Shown piece after piece: positions 24,807 through 33,525 of a DNA stretch of 64,000 bases. A model generated the notes under the pieces. That model was not told the origin of the DNA, did no database searches, and was given only the letters and a program-made list of their open reading frames with translations. Both the position numbers and the translations under genes were made by a program. This stretch comes from Natronorubrum bangense. GTDB taxonomy: Archaea > Halobacteriota > Halobacteria > Halobacteriales > Natrialbaceae. How positions within the stretch are numbered: the first letter of the stretch is position 1; every line of letters begins with the position of its first letter. The stretch lies in the NCBI RefSeq assembly GCF_004799645.1, contig NZ_CP031305.1, forward strand, positions 744,001-808,000, given 5' to 3'.

Positions 24807-25613
24807 ATGGCCCGGCTGTTCCCGTTCCGTTCCGAGCCCGACCAGACCGAGGGCCACCCACGGATCGTCGACCTCGAGGGCGAGGACGCCGACGCGGTGT
24901 TCAGTGCCCTCTCATCGACGACAGCCCGTCGGATTTATGCGCGACTCGAGGACGAACCTGGGACCCCGAGCGATATCGCCGACGCGGTCAATTCGTCGAT
25001 TCAGAACGTTCGCTATCATCTGGAAAAGCTCGAGGATGCCGGGCTCATCGAGGTCGTCGACACCTGGTACTCCTCGCGAGGCAACGAGATGAGCGTCTAT
25101 GCAGCGACGGATGGACCGTTGATCGTGACGAGCGATGAGTCGACGGCGAACCGGTTGCGCGAGGCGCTCTCACGATTTCTCGGCGGCATCGGAATCCTTG
25201 CCGGCGGAAGCCTGCTCGTCCAGTATGGGCTTACGCGCTGGGCCGAGACGACACTGGACTCGTCGGCGGGGACAGCCCCAGCTGGCGCGGACGACTCGAG
25301 CGAGGTAGACGAGAGCGAGGAGTCAGACGCGACGGCGGAGTCGGACACGAGCGAAAGCGAGGAGACGTCGGATGAGATCGGAACCCAGGACGCAGACACC
25401 GACGACGAGCCAGTAGAGAGCGACGATGTGGCAGCTGACGAATCGCCGACCACTGACGGGGATACTGCCACCGAAACTGCAGCCGACGGCGGTGTCGAGA
25501 CAGTCGAGGCAGTCTTTGCGACGATTCCGCCGGGGCTGCTCTTTTTTTGTGGCGGCCTCCTCGTACTGGCTACTGTCACGATCTACTGGTACTGGTATCG
25601 ACCGACGTACTGA
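24807..25613 (+). CDS. Membrane-tethered winged-helix (ArsR/HTH_20-type) regulator
   Basis: 268 residues. The N-terminal winged helix spans about 28-100 (VFSALSSTTARRIYARLEDE; recognition region SIQNVRYHLEKLEDAGLIEV). A weakly hydrophobic stretch follows at about 122-140, then a Ser/Glu/Asp-rich linker of roughly 90 residues, and a final transmembrane helix (PPGLLFFCGGLLVLATVTIY). The DNA-binding domain is thus anchored to the membrane. It is divergent from the DUF3311-symporter operon across a 174-base gap and may control it in response to a membrane signal. Confidence 0.8.
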   Translation: MARLFPFRSEPDQTEGHPRIVDLEGEDADAVFSALSSTTARRIYARLEDEPGTPSDIADAVNSSIQNVRYHLEKLEDAGLIEVVDTWYSSRGNEMSVYAATDGPLIVTSDESTANRLREALSRFLGGIGILAGGSLLVQYGLTRWAETTLDSSAGTAPAGADDSSEVDESEESDATAESDTSESEETSDEIGTQDADTDDEPVESDDVAADESPTTDGDTATETAADGGVETVEAVFATIPPGLLFFCGGLLVLATVTIYWYWYRPTY

Positions 25614-25718
25614 TACCCCGGGTTTTGCAGACAGGTCAACAGCTATTTCCCCATCACGACCCAAAAACCACATAAACCGTTGTGGTACCGTCTTTGCGGT
25701 GCCACGGGTCGATCTCCC

Positions 25719-27125
25719 ATGGAAGACACCTCCAAATACCTCATTCACGCGGACGTCACGGCCAACGGGGTCGTCGAGCGCAGCGACGTCGTCGGTGCCA
25801 TCTTCGGGCAGACCGAAGGCTTACTCGGTGACGAACTCGATCTCCGCGATCTCCGCCAATCACAGAAAGTCGGGCGTATCGACGTCGAAATAACGAGCAC
25901 CGGCGGCCAGTCACACGGCCACCTCACCATCGCAACCGGCCTCGATAAGGTCGAAACCGCAACGCTTGCTGCCTCCCTCGAGACGATTAGTCGGGTCGGC
26001 CCCTGCCGAGCCGATCTCGAAGTCACCGAGATCGAAGACGTGCGTGCGGCAAAGCGAAAAGAGGTCGTCGAACGGGCGAAAGAACTGCTCCGAACCGGGT
26101 TCGACGATAGCGTAATGACTTCCGAAGAGATCCTCGCGGAGGTGCGCCAGCACGTCCGCGTCGAGGACATCACCGAGTACGAAGGACTTCCAGCGGGCCC
26201 CCGTGTGACCGACAGCGACGCGATTATTATCGTCGAAGGGCGTTCAGACGTGCTCACGCTCCTCAAGTACGGTGTCAAAAACGCGATTGCGGTCGAGGGA
26301 ACGAACGTTCCCGACGCAGTGGCCGAATTAACCCGCCACCGCACAGTCACGGCCTTTCTCGACGGCGACCGCGGTGGGGACCTCATCCTCGAGGAACTCT
26401 CGCAAGTCGGTGACATCGATTACGTCGCATTCGCACCCTCGGGCAACTCCGTCGAGGACCTCGATCACCACCAGCTGTTTGCGGCCCTCCGAAACAAGGT
26501 TCCGTACGACACGGTCTCCGAACTGAACGAACCTCGAGAGGCTGTCGCCGCAACTGACGGGAGTGCGACGCCGGCACCGGCACCAGCCGACACAGACCAC
26601 GGCAACTCCGAGACTGAATCGACGGCCGACGAGCCATCCGATTCGAACGCTGGGACAGCGAGCCCGGCTCCGCCATCCCCCGACACGAGCGTGACTGGCG
26701 ACGCTGGTGCCGAACTCGAGACTGGCAGCGAGCGTGCATCGACAGCACAGTCGACTCCGGGTCCAGACGACCAGGCAGCTACCGAGGCCCCACCAGCGGA
26801 GTCGGAAGCCCCCGAAACCGTCTACGACCACGCGACAGAGGTCATCCGCGAGCAGACCGGCCGCGTTCGCTTTCTCGATGCCGACGACACCACACTCGAG
26901 GAAACCGATGCGGGCGACGCATACGATATCCTCGAGTCGCTCGAGACGGCTCCGTCGACGATCATCCTCGACGAGATTCTCGAACAGCAGCTCCTTGATC
27001 TGGCAGCCGACCGCGGCGTCGATCAGTTCATCGCACGCTCGCTCGGCCAGTTCACGAAACGGCCGACCGCCGTCCGTATTCACGCGATCGACGATGTTGC
27101 TGAGAAAGCGCCCGAGACGGGGTGA
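25719..27125 (+). CDS. dnaG: DnaG-type archaeal primase/exosome subunit
   Basis: 468 residues from MEDTSKYLIHADVTANG; 13 upstream codons are open but not conserved. The Toprim domain carries IIIVEGRSDV (E173) and FLDGDRGGD (D215, D217). The N-terminal ~160 residues are the archaeal DnaG-specific region. A long Pro/Ser/Thr/Glu-rich insert separates this from a C-terminal domain (YDHATEVIREQTGRVRFLD on). Archaeal DnaG is a Toprim protein found in the RNA exosome and reported to make primers. It converges on the orc gene and its left box cluster. Confidence 0.92.
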   Translation: MEDTSKYLIHADVTANGVVERSDVVGAIFGQTEGLLGDELDLRDLRQSQKVGRIDVEITSTGGQSHGHLTIATGLDKVETATLAASLETISRVGPCRADLEVTEIEDVRAAKRKEVVERAKELLRTGFDDSVMTSEEILAEVRQHVRVEDITEYEGLPAGPRVTDSDAIIIVEGRSDVLTLLKYGVKNAIAVEGTNVPDAVAELTRHRTVTAFLDGDRGGDLILEELSQVGDIDYVAFAPSGNSVEDLDHHQLFAALRNKVPYDTVSELNEPREAVAATDGSATPAPAPADTDHGNSETESTADEPSDSNAGTASPAPPSPDTSVTGDAGAELETGSERASTAQSTPGPDDQAATEAPPAESEAPETVYDHATEVIREQTGRVRFLDADDTTLEETDAGDAYDILESLETAPSTIILDEILEQQLLDLAADRGVDQFIARSLGQFTKRPTAVRIHAIDDVAEKAPETG

Positions 27126-27194
27126 TGAACGGGCTGACATAGAAATAGACACTCGAGGCTGACGGTGGTCAGGTCGCCACGCGGGTCGGACCCC

Positions 27195-27327
27195 CACCCC
27201 CTACATTTCCGACGTTACTGTCGCCGCCGTGTGTCGGCTCAGCCAGACCCCACGTTTCCGACGTTGGTTCCACCCCTCCCCCCGTATTTCCGTCGTTTCC
27301 TCACGTCCCACCCCGTGTTTCCGTCGT
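27195..27327 (+). repeat. Left cluster of four origin-recognition-like boxes
   Basis: Four direct copies of a motif close to ACCCC-[A/T]CGTTTCCGACGT at 27195-27218, 27248-27265, 27280-27298 and 27311-27327. On the minus strand each contains GGAAA(C/T) followed by a G-run, the core of archaeal ORB boxes. They lie between the convergent dnaG and orc genes, immediately after the orc stop codon, in DNA with no coding role. Confidence 0.75.
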
Positions 27328-27355
27328 CCGGGCGGGCCAGATCAGCACATCACAA

Positions 27356-28588
27356 CTACTCGCTCGACCAGTCTTGCATCCAGGCATCCTCGAGAATCGT
27401 TTCGCGGACGACGTGTGGGTCTTCGATAAGACGGTTCTGGAGATGGATACCACCAGCACTCCCCTTGTTGATTTTCTCGATTTCGACGACGCCAAGAAAC
27501 GCCTGTTCTTTTAAGATATCTCGGAAGCGACGAACGGAGAGCACATCCATCTCGAGGTGGTCACAGATCTGTTCGTACTGATCATACACGCGGCTCGTGA
27601 GAAACGCATCATCGTCAGAGTTGACGCTGAGTTCGGTCAACGCGAGTAGTGCAGCCTTCGCCTGTGTGGGTGCGCCGTTGACGAGTTCGCGAAAACGGTC
27701 TTTTTCAGCGTGTTGTTGGGCCTGTCGGACGTGTTTCTCCTGTACTTTCGCAGCGCCGTCTTCGTAGGCGACCTCGCCGGCGTGACGGAGAATATCGATT
27801 GCCTTCCGGGCGTCGCCGTGTTCCTGTGCGGCAAAGGCAGCGGAAAGTGGAATTACCTCTTCGGAAAGAACGCCATCTCGAAACGCGTCTTCCCGGTTGG
27901 CCATGATTTCACGGAGCTGGTTCGCATCGTACGGTTTGAAGAACAGTTCCTTGTGCTGGAAGCTACTTCGCACCCGTTCGTTTAGCTTATCGATATACTG
28001 GATTTTGTTACTGATCGCGATGACACCGATGCTGCAGTCGATTTTCCCGGCCTCCTCAGCGCGTGAGAGTTTCATCAGTACGCTGTCGTCGTTCATCAGA
28101 TCGATCTCGTCGAGAATGATGATCACGGAATCGAACTGCACGTCGAGTATCTTCCAGAGGAGTTTGTAATACTTCGACGTGCTGAGACCGGTGTGAGGGA
28201 CGGAGATCTCAGTGACTGTCTCATCGTTTAGCTTCGCCGCAAGCGATGACACCGCCTGGGTTTCCGTGTTGTCTTCTGCACAGTCGATGTACGCCGTTCC
28301 GATATCGACGCCGGCCTCAGCCGCATTTTGTGCACGTTGAGAGACGTGTCTCGAGACCAGCGATTTCCCGGCTCCGGTCTTCCCGTAAATCATCACGTTC
28401 TCCGGGGAGTATCCATGGACGGCGCCGTTCAGACGTTTTGCCAGTTTTGCGATTTCCTCATCCCGACCGACGATCCGATCGGCTTCCGGAACGTGCCCAA
28501 TCTTCAGGAGGTCTTTGTTCGAGAAGATCCGGTGGCCGGAGTCAAAGAGCGGATCGTCGACGGAGTCGGATGAGGAGTCAGGTGTCAT
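27356..28588 (-). CDS. Orc1/Cdc6 origin-binding AAA+ protein
   Basis: 410 residues. Walker A is GKTGAGKS (69-76), Walker B LDEID (159-163), sensor 1 VIAISNKIQY and sensor 2 region GDARKAIDILRHAGE. A C-terminal winged helix (about 325-400) would bind the boxes that flank the gene. Haloarchaea carry several orc genes, each tied to its own origin; this one sits between box clusters and so is probably the initiator of this origin. A TATA-like box is placed 28-36 bases before the ATG at 28588. Confidence 0.93.
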   Translation of the reverse strand: MTPDSSSDSVDDPLFDSGHRIFSNKDLLKIGHVPEADRIVGRDEEIAKLAKRLNGAVHGYSPENVMIYGKTGAGKSLVSRHVSQRAQNAAEAGVDIGTAYIDCAEDNTETQAVSSLAAKLNDETVTEISVPHTGLSTSKYYKLLWKILDVQFDSVIIILDEIDLMNDDSVLMKLSRAEEAGKIDCSIGVIAISNKIQYIDKLNERVRSSFQHKELFFKPYDANQLREIMANREDAFRDGVLSEEVIPLSAAFAAQEHGDARKAIDILRHAGEVAYEDGAAKVQEKHVRQAQQHAEKDRFRELVNGAPTQAKAALLALTELSVNSDDDAFLTSRVYDQYEQICDHLEMDVLSVRRFRDILKEQAFLGVVEIEKINKGSAGGIHLQNRLIEDPHVVRETILEDAWMQDWSSE

Positions 28589-28615
28589 CTAGTGTGCTGA
28601 GTGAGAACGGTGTCT

Positions 28616-28624
28616 GTATAAAAC
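28616..28624 (-). promoter_or_regulatory. TATA-like box of the orc gene
   Basis: Minus-strand GTTTTATAC centred about 32 bases before the ATG at 28588. The first right-hand origin box (28638-28656) lies just upstream of it, so binding of Orc protein there could repress or tune its own promoter. Confidence 0.5.
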
Positions 28625-28637
28625 TGGTGAAGTCGGC

Positions 28638-28810
28638 CACCCCTCGTTTCCGACGTATATTTGGCGAATCTGTGGGATATGAGCCTCAGACAGCGAGAGT
28701 AATATATTTGATGAGATATCCGCGTTTCCGACGTCCCGAACCGAAAGAACGTGACAGCATCGGGGTCGCACCGCTAGTCGGTCGACCCACACACCCCACG
28801 TTTCCGTCGT
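28638..28810 (+). repeat. Three right-hand origin boxes, same orientation as the left cluster
   Basis: Boxes at 28638-28656, 28719-28734 and 28794-28810 share CGTTTCCG(A/T)CGT; the third has the full ACCCCACGTTTCCGTCGT. Same orientation as the four boxes on the other side of orc. Confidence 0.75.
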
Positions 28811-29050
28811 AATTCGGAGAACGAGTGGGGGTCCAGACGAACTGGTCCTCCGAAGAACGAAACGCGAAGTGAGAGCCGTTCTCCTCGGACGTAACAACTG
28901 AATCGATAGCACTGTCCGAACCGTTGTTTCGACCGACAAAACGAAGTGTTACTGTTTTGTCAGTACACGAAGTATACTCGACGAGTTGTTCTCATCTTCT
29001 ATACTTCAATCTAGCTGATTTGAGTGCAGTCAGACAGCGGACTGTGACAC

Positions 29051-29132
29051 CATAGTAACAACTGAAGCGATTTACACCGCATCGCACGATGGCTGTGCGA
29101 TGCGTGTGCATTGACGTTCAGTGGCAACGATA
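29051..29132 (+). repeat. Dispersed imperfect palindrome (copy C) inside the origin
   Basis: Begins CATAGTAACAACTGAAGCG, nearly identical to the left arm of copy A, and ends TGACGTTCAGTGGCAACGATA. The inner arms CGCATCGCAC and GTGCGATGCG form a perfect inner stem. It lies between the AT-rich stretch and the two inverted origin boxes. Confidence 0.7.
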
Positions 29133-29196
29133 ACTCGCCACAGCAACTCGGGGTCCCGCCCAGTTTCTGTTCTCAAGCCACACATCGTGCCACGAA

Positions 29197-29368
29197 ACGA
29201 CGGAAACATGGGGTGTGGGTACCACCGACAGTCGATACAGTCACAGTCGAACTGAGGGCGACGCACAGTGCACGACAGCTGTGTCATTCGGTGTGTAATG
29301 ACAGAGTGACGGGCAGTGGCGACGAGAGGACCCTCCCTCGTCGCTCGTTACGTCGGAAACGTGGGGTG
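29197..29368 (-). repeat. Two inverted origin boxes
   Basis: ACGACGGAAACATGGGGTG at 29197-29215 and ACGTCGGAAACGTGGGGTG at 29350-29368 are the reverse complement of the boxes on the other side. They close the origin on the right. Confidence 0.75.
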
Positions 29369-29545
29369 GGTGTGTCCGGCGTGTGCCGCTGACTCCCATC
29401 GTCACGAGTCAGACCCGCCCGTCACGAGTCGGACTCTTCTCGCCACGGGTCGAGTACGACGACGGCTCAGGCGTATCGCCATCCGCTCGAGGCCGAACAC
29501 TACCCGAGCCGAACGCTGGGAACTGCGCAGATCCAACACTGGGAG

Positions 29546-30892
29546 CTACCCGAGCACGGCAAACGACAGCACCAGCAGTGCAGAGACGATCGCACCCGAT
29601 AACGTCGCGAGGAAGTTCACGCCTTGATTGCCCAGTACACTCCCCTCGAGCGTCGCACCGAGGAGACTGTCGACGGTCATGCCGATGATACCAGCAGCGA
29701 CGATAATCGCGGCGCCGACTGCGGTCACCTCGGGAAAGAGGGCATACGAAATTCCAGCGACGACGGCTGCACCCACGATTCCAGCGAGCTCGCCCTGCCA
29801 GGTCACACCGCCATCAGTGCCGGGTTCGACGGGTTCGAGCGTCGTAATCAGCCGCGGTGTCTCGAAGACGCTGCCAATCTCACTCGAGAGGGTGTCGCTC
29901 ATCGCGGTCGAGACGGAGCCGGCGAAAGCGAACAGAAACAGGGTCGGGTTGGGATCGCCGGGAACCAGGGTGGCTGAACTCGCCGCATAGCCAAGGACGG
30001 CCACGATCGCAACCGCAGCGTTACCGAGTACGTTGCCGCTGCCACGGGCTCCATTGTTGTCCTCGGCGACGCCGATCGTCTCTTTCTGTTCGTAACGGAA
30101 CTTCGAAGAGAGTCCACCAATGGCGAAAAACGAGATCAGGACGACGAACCAGCCATAGCCCCCGAGGACGATCGTCAACAGCCCAAGCAGGATTCCGGTG
30201 AGCATCCCCGCGATCGAGGCCGTCTCGAGCGCGTAGGAGATGTAGCCGAGTGCGATCGTCACGGCGAGTGCAGCGACGATCCCCAGCGCACCGTGAGTTG
30301 GCTCGAGTTCTGCGAGGAGCCAACAGAGCAGTCCCACCGACAGCATGACGATGGGATCGTCGCGAGAAAACAGGACGTCACGGAGCAACGCGGCGAGCAA
30401 CGCACCGCTTGCAGCAAGGAAGGCCATCGTCGGGAGCGTCGGTATGACCGATTCGACAGCGCCAGCACCGTCGGTAACCGAGATCGAAATGGCTTGCCCG
30501 GCAATGCCAGCGATAGCTGCGACCAGACAGAAGACGGCCACGAGCGCGACGTCGTTGCCTGTCCGACGGCGCGCAGCCTGCTCTGCGAGGTTGCCGTATC
30601 CAACGAGGAAGACGGTACCGACGAAGATCGAAACGGACATCGATGTCGTGATCGCGATCAGGCCGAGCGCGACGGCCGCGAGGACGAACGTAATGAGCCC
30701 GTAGAGACGGCCATCCTCGTAGTCGCTTGGATAGGCGAGGAGATCGAAAATGGGGCCGTCGGTTATGGCAAGGGCCCCAAGGATCACCACGACTGCGATC
30801 GCGGCCCCGACCCAGGGACCACCGAGGGGGACGGCGAGTGCAAGCGTACAAATGAACGCAAAGACACTTGCTCGCCGAACGGGTGCTGTCAC
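29546..30892 (-). CDS. DUF92-family polytopic membrane protein
   Basis: 448 residues with about a dozen hydrophobic segments. The C-terminal half has the DUF92/TMEM19 pattern: GGLSSKFRYEQKE, an internal AVAIVAVLGYA, SVSTAMSDTLSSEIG and the GGVTWQGELAG region ending in DSLLGATLEG. Such proteins are distantly related to phosphatidate cytidylyltransferases and may act on isoprenoid or lipid phosphates; this is unproven. The N-terminal half is a second hydrophobic module. Its 3' end lies about 180 bases beyond the last origin box. Neighbours are cis-prenyltransferases, fitting a lipid role. Confidence 0.85.
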   Translation of the reverse strand: MTAPVRRASVFAFICTLALAVPLGGPWVGAAIAVVVILGALAITDGPIFDLLAYPSDYEDGRLYGLITFVLAAVALGLIAITTSMSVSIFVGTVFLVGYGNLAEQAARRRTGNDVALVAVFCLVAAIAGIAGQAISISVTDGAGAVESVIPTLPTMAFLAASGALLAALLRDVLFSRDDPIVMLSVGLLCWLLAELEPTHGALGIVAALAVTIALGYISYALETASIAGMLTGILLGLLTIVLGGYGWFVVLISFFAIGGLSSKFRYEQKETIGVAEDNNGARGSGNVLGNAAVAIVAVLGYAASSATLVPGDPNPTLFLFAFAGSVSTAMSDTLSSEIGSVFETPRLITTLEPVEPGTDGGVTWQGELAGIVGAAVVAGISYALFPEVTAVGAAIIVAAGIIGMTVDSLLGATLEGSVLGNQGVNFLATLSGAIVSALLVLSFAVLG

Positions 30893-31110
30893 GATATCGA
30901 GTCCTTTCTGTGGCGTTCACTTGAAGGTTCGTGAACCACGCTGCGGCCGTTCTCACCCGTCTCAACGCTGTTGCTCGGAGAACGCGTGACCAGACGGGAA
31001 TTCTGTCTGTCTCGAGAGCTAGACATCCACGACGGCATGACAGTTTCGGTGGCACCGCTGGCAGCGAACAAATCCGTAACCCTATACCATCGGACCGGAA
31101 ACGCAAGCGC

Positions 31111-31716
31111 GTGGGACTGTACGAACGGTATCTCGCGCTCCGGATCCGCCGCCACGGTGGTGATCCTCCCGATCACATTGCACTCGTGATTACCGAACGC
31201 GACCTCCTCGAGCGTGGCGCATACGAGACGCTGACGGACTGCTTTCGCTGGGCGTTCGAATACGCCTCTCAGGTGACGGTCTACGTCAGCGTGCTCGATG
31301 CCGCGGCTGTTCCGGCCTTGCGGCGCGAACTCGAGACGATCGACGCGCCGCGCGAGGTGGCCGTCCGCGGCCCGGATGATCGTACGCGTGCGGACGCACC
31401 AATCCGAATCGGGATCGGCCTCGGCGGCAAACACGAGTTTACCAGTGCCGTTCGAACGCTCGCCGAAGACGTCGACGCGGGCGACGTCGACCCCGATGAG
31501 ATCGACGCCGAACAGGTCGAAGAGCATCTCATCTTCCCGTCGGAGCCGGATCTCGTGATTAAGACCGGGGCGGAGCGACTCTCGGATTTCATGATCTGGC
31601 AGTCAGTTTACTCGGAGCTGTACTTTACCGACATCAACTGGCGGGATTTCCGCAAACGCGACTTCCTTCGCGCGGTGCTCGAGTACTGTAATCGATCCCG
31701 GCGGTTCGGACAGTAG
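31111..31716 (+). CDS. cis-Prenyltransferase-like subunit lacking the DGNRR motif
   Basis: 201 residues from a GTG at 31111; the frame is open further upstream without family sequence. It aligns with undecaprenyl diphosphate synthases and shares AEDVDAGDVDPDEID exactly with the neighbouring UppS. Where active enzymes have the pyrophosphate-binding DGNRR, this one reads VITERDLLE. Yet it keeps KTGAERLSDFMIWQSVYSEL, a near-textbook isopentenyl-diphosphate-binding block, which the neighbour has in altered form. It may be the partner subunit of a heteromeric enzyme making dolichyl-type carriers. The two genes converge 43 bases apart. Confidence 0.75.
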   Translation: MGLYERYLALRIRRHGGDPPDHIALVITERDLLERGAYETLTDCFRWAFEYASQVTVYVSVLDAAAVPALRRELETIDAPREVAVRGPDDRTRADAPIRIGIGLGGKHEFTSAVRTLAEDVDAGDVDPDEIDAEQVEEHLIFPSEPDLVIKTGAERLSDFMIWQSVYSELYFTDINWRDFRKRDFLRAVLEYCNRSRRFGQ

Positions 31717-31759
31717 CGGCTACCTGTCGGCCAGCTGTTGTCGCCCGAAACTCGACCTC

Positions 31760-32716
31760 CTAGTCGGCGGTTTGTCCGCTCGAGTCGATTCCGTCGACCG
31801 ACTCGGGGTTGGATCCCGCCAACTCCTCTGGAGACGGCTGTTCGGCCGTTGGCAACGAGTCTCGAAACCGTTCGACGACCGACCGGGCCTCGACGAGTTC
31901 GGTGTCGCTAACTGCACCGAGCAAGGCCAGGCCGCGCCGAGCACGGGTCCGACGCCACGACTCCTCGCGGTGTTCGTACGTGCGAATGCCACGGAGGAAG
32001 TCAGTCTTTGAAAACTCCGGCCAGTAGGGGGTACAGAAAAAGACGGCCGCCTCGTTGCCGTTGGCATGCCACGGCAGGAAGTTCGACGTTCGCTCGTCGC
32101 CACCCGTCCGAATAATGAGGTCGACGTCGCGAACCGGCCGGTCGTAGAGTCGGTTTTCGATCGTCTCGACGTCGATCTCGTCGGGGTCGACGTCGCCCGC
32201 ATCGACGTCTTCGGCGACGCCGTGGACTGCCTCGAGCAGCTGTGACCGTCCACCGTAGGCAAGCGCGATGTTGAGCACGAACTGGTCGTAGCCGCTGGTG
32301 CGCGCTTCGGCGTAGTCGACGGCCTCACGAACGCGCTCGGGGAGCCGTTCGACCTCGCCGATCGCGCGGATGTGGACGTCGTTGTCGTGGACACGGTCGG
32401 CGTCGGCGAACTCGCGAAGCTTCTCTTCGAGGAGATCAAACAGCGCCTCGTTTTCCTCTTCCGGGCGATCGAAGTTCTCCGTCGAAAACGCATACAGCGT
32501 GAGCTCTTCGACCCCGATATCTTGGCACCACTCGAGGACGCGTTCGGTCGTTTTGGCCCCTTGACGGTGGCCTTCGTGGGCGTTGTCTCCGTTCCCACGG
32601 GCGTACCGACGGTTCCCATCCTGAATCACCGCAACGTGAGTCGGTGCGCCGGATATCTCGCGCGAGAGCACCCGCTCGTAGGCCGCATTGATACGCTGAC
32701 GGAGCCACCGCTTCAT
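31760..32716 (-). CDS. uppS: cis-Prenyltransferase (undecaprenyl/dolichyl diphosphate synthase family)
   Basis: 318 residues. The pyrophosphate-binding motif DGNRR is at 33-37, followed by HREGHRQ-like GHRQGAKTTERVLEWC and LYAFSTENFDRP. The later block is IIRTGGDERTSNFLPWH, with WHANGNEAAVFF in place of the common WQ-x-AY-E-xxF. A roughly 60-residue acidic C-terminal tail is extra. The product is expected to be the long-chain polyprenyl carrier for protein and surface glycosylation. Convergent with a motif-complementary paralogue. Confidence 0.9.
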   Translation of the reverse strand: MKRWLRQRINAAYERVLSREISGAPTHVAVIQDGNRRYARGNGDNAHEGHRQGAKTTERVLEWCQDIGVEELTLYAFSTENFDRPEEENEALFDLLEEKLREFADADRVHDNDVHIRAIGEVERLPERVREAVDYAEARTSGYDQFVLNIALAYGGRSQLLEAVHGVAEDVDAGDVDPDEIDVETIENRLYDRPVRDVDLIIRTGGDERTSNFLPWHANGNEAAVFFCTPYWPEFSKTDFLRGIRTYEHREESWRRTRARRGLALLGAVSDTELVEARSVVERFRDSLPTAEQPSPEELAGSNPESVDGIDSSGQTAD

Positions 32717-32843
32717 TGTGCGACTAGATGTTATGGTTACCTATGTGTTTTGTGTGTCACATAACAACATGAGAGAGTGTAGCGAGACGTGGCTGTCGCG
32801 GAAATCGTGACGGCTATCAGTCCAGACATCTTCGTCACGGGCA

Positions 32844-33248
32844 ATGGCAGACGCGATCGACGACGACCTTTATCAGCGGACTAAAGCGTTACTCGAGCCC
32901 GGTGAAATCGAACTGAACGGCGCTATCGTGCACACAACACACGACAGCAGCGAAGACGTCCAGATGATGCAGGCGACCATCGACGTCGGTGACATCATCG
33001 CCGAACACTCGGGTCAGGACCCGAAAGACTGCTACGTCTACTCGGGCAACGACGACACCGACTTTTCCTCGAACCAACATCAGGGACTCACCCTTGAGGA
33101 CGAGGAGTTCGTCTGGGAGTGCCAGCAGCTGCTACGTCAGGGGACGTTCGATATCGTCATCTACTACCGGGCCAGCGCCGACCACGAGGCGATCCTCGAA
33201 GACATTCAGGAACTCGGCTACGAGGTTACCGGCGTCACCGGCGACTGA
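32844..33248 (+). CDS. Conserved haloarchaeal protein (DUF5778-like)
   Basis: 134 residues, strongly acidic, soluble. It begins MADAIDDDLYQRTKALLEPG and contains YSGNDDTDFSSNQHQGLTL and EFVWECQQLLRQG, patterns I associate with the haloarchaeal DUF5778 family. No catalytic motif is evident. It stands alone between uppS and the siroheme gene. Confidence 0.75.
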   Translation: MADAIDDDLYQRTKALLEPGEIELNGAIVHTTHDSSEDVQMMQATIDVGDIIAEHSGQDPKDCYVYSGNDDTDFSSNQHQGLTLEDEEFVWECQQLLRQGTFDIVIYYRASADHEAILEDIQELGYEVTGVTGD

Positions 33249-33525
33249 AGACAGCTCACTGGCGTTTTACGACCCGCGGTGGTGTTGCCGATTCGAGAGC
33301 GAGATGTTTCTGAAGAGAGTGATGCTGTGTCACACGAGAGCGACCGCCATGAGCCACCATGTCCGGATTCCTTATAACTGGTCGGTTCCGATATTTACCT
33401 ATACGGACGATCATCGACCTGGTGGCGTCGACAGTCTGACCGAGACCGGCAGCCGACTGGACGAGCACGCAGACACACACCTATCGAATCCAGATCACCG
33501 CCGACGATTGACACCACAATCCAGT

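Larger units (their letters stand above)
28589..29420. other. Putative replication origin (oriC-type)
   Basis: Non-coding region upstream of orc. Three origin boxes point one way (28638-28656, 28719-28734, 28794-28810) and two point the other way (29197-29215, 29350-29368). Between the opposed sets is an AT-rich stretch, about 28960-29010 (runs such as TTCTATACTTCAATC), a candidate unwinding element; another lies at 28700-28720. Opposed initiator boxes around AT-rich DNA beside an orc gene is the standard haloarchaeal origin plan. It is interrupted by palindromic repeat copy C. Confidence 0.75.

Noticed and set aside
28891..28908. GTAACAACTGAATCGAT near the origin, similar to the left arm of the repeat
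   Set aside because: Lacks the rest of the element; a fragment is possible but cannot be supported.
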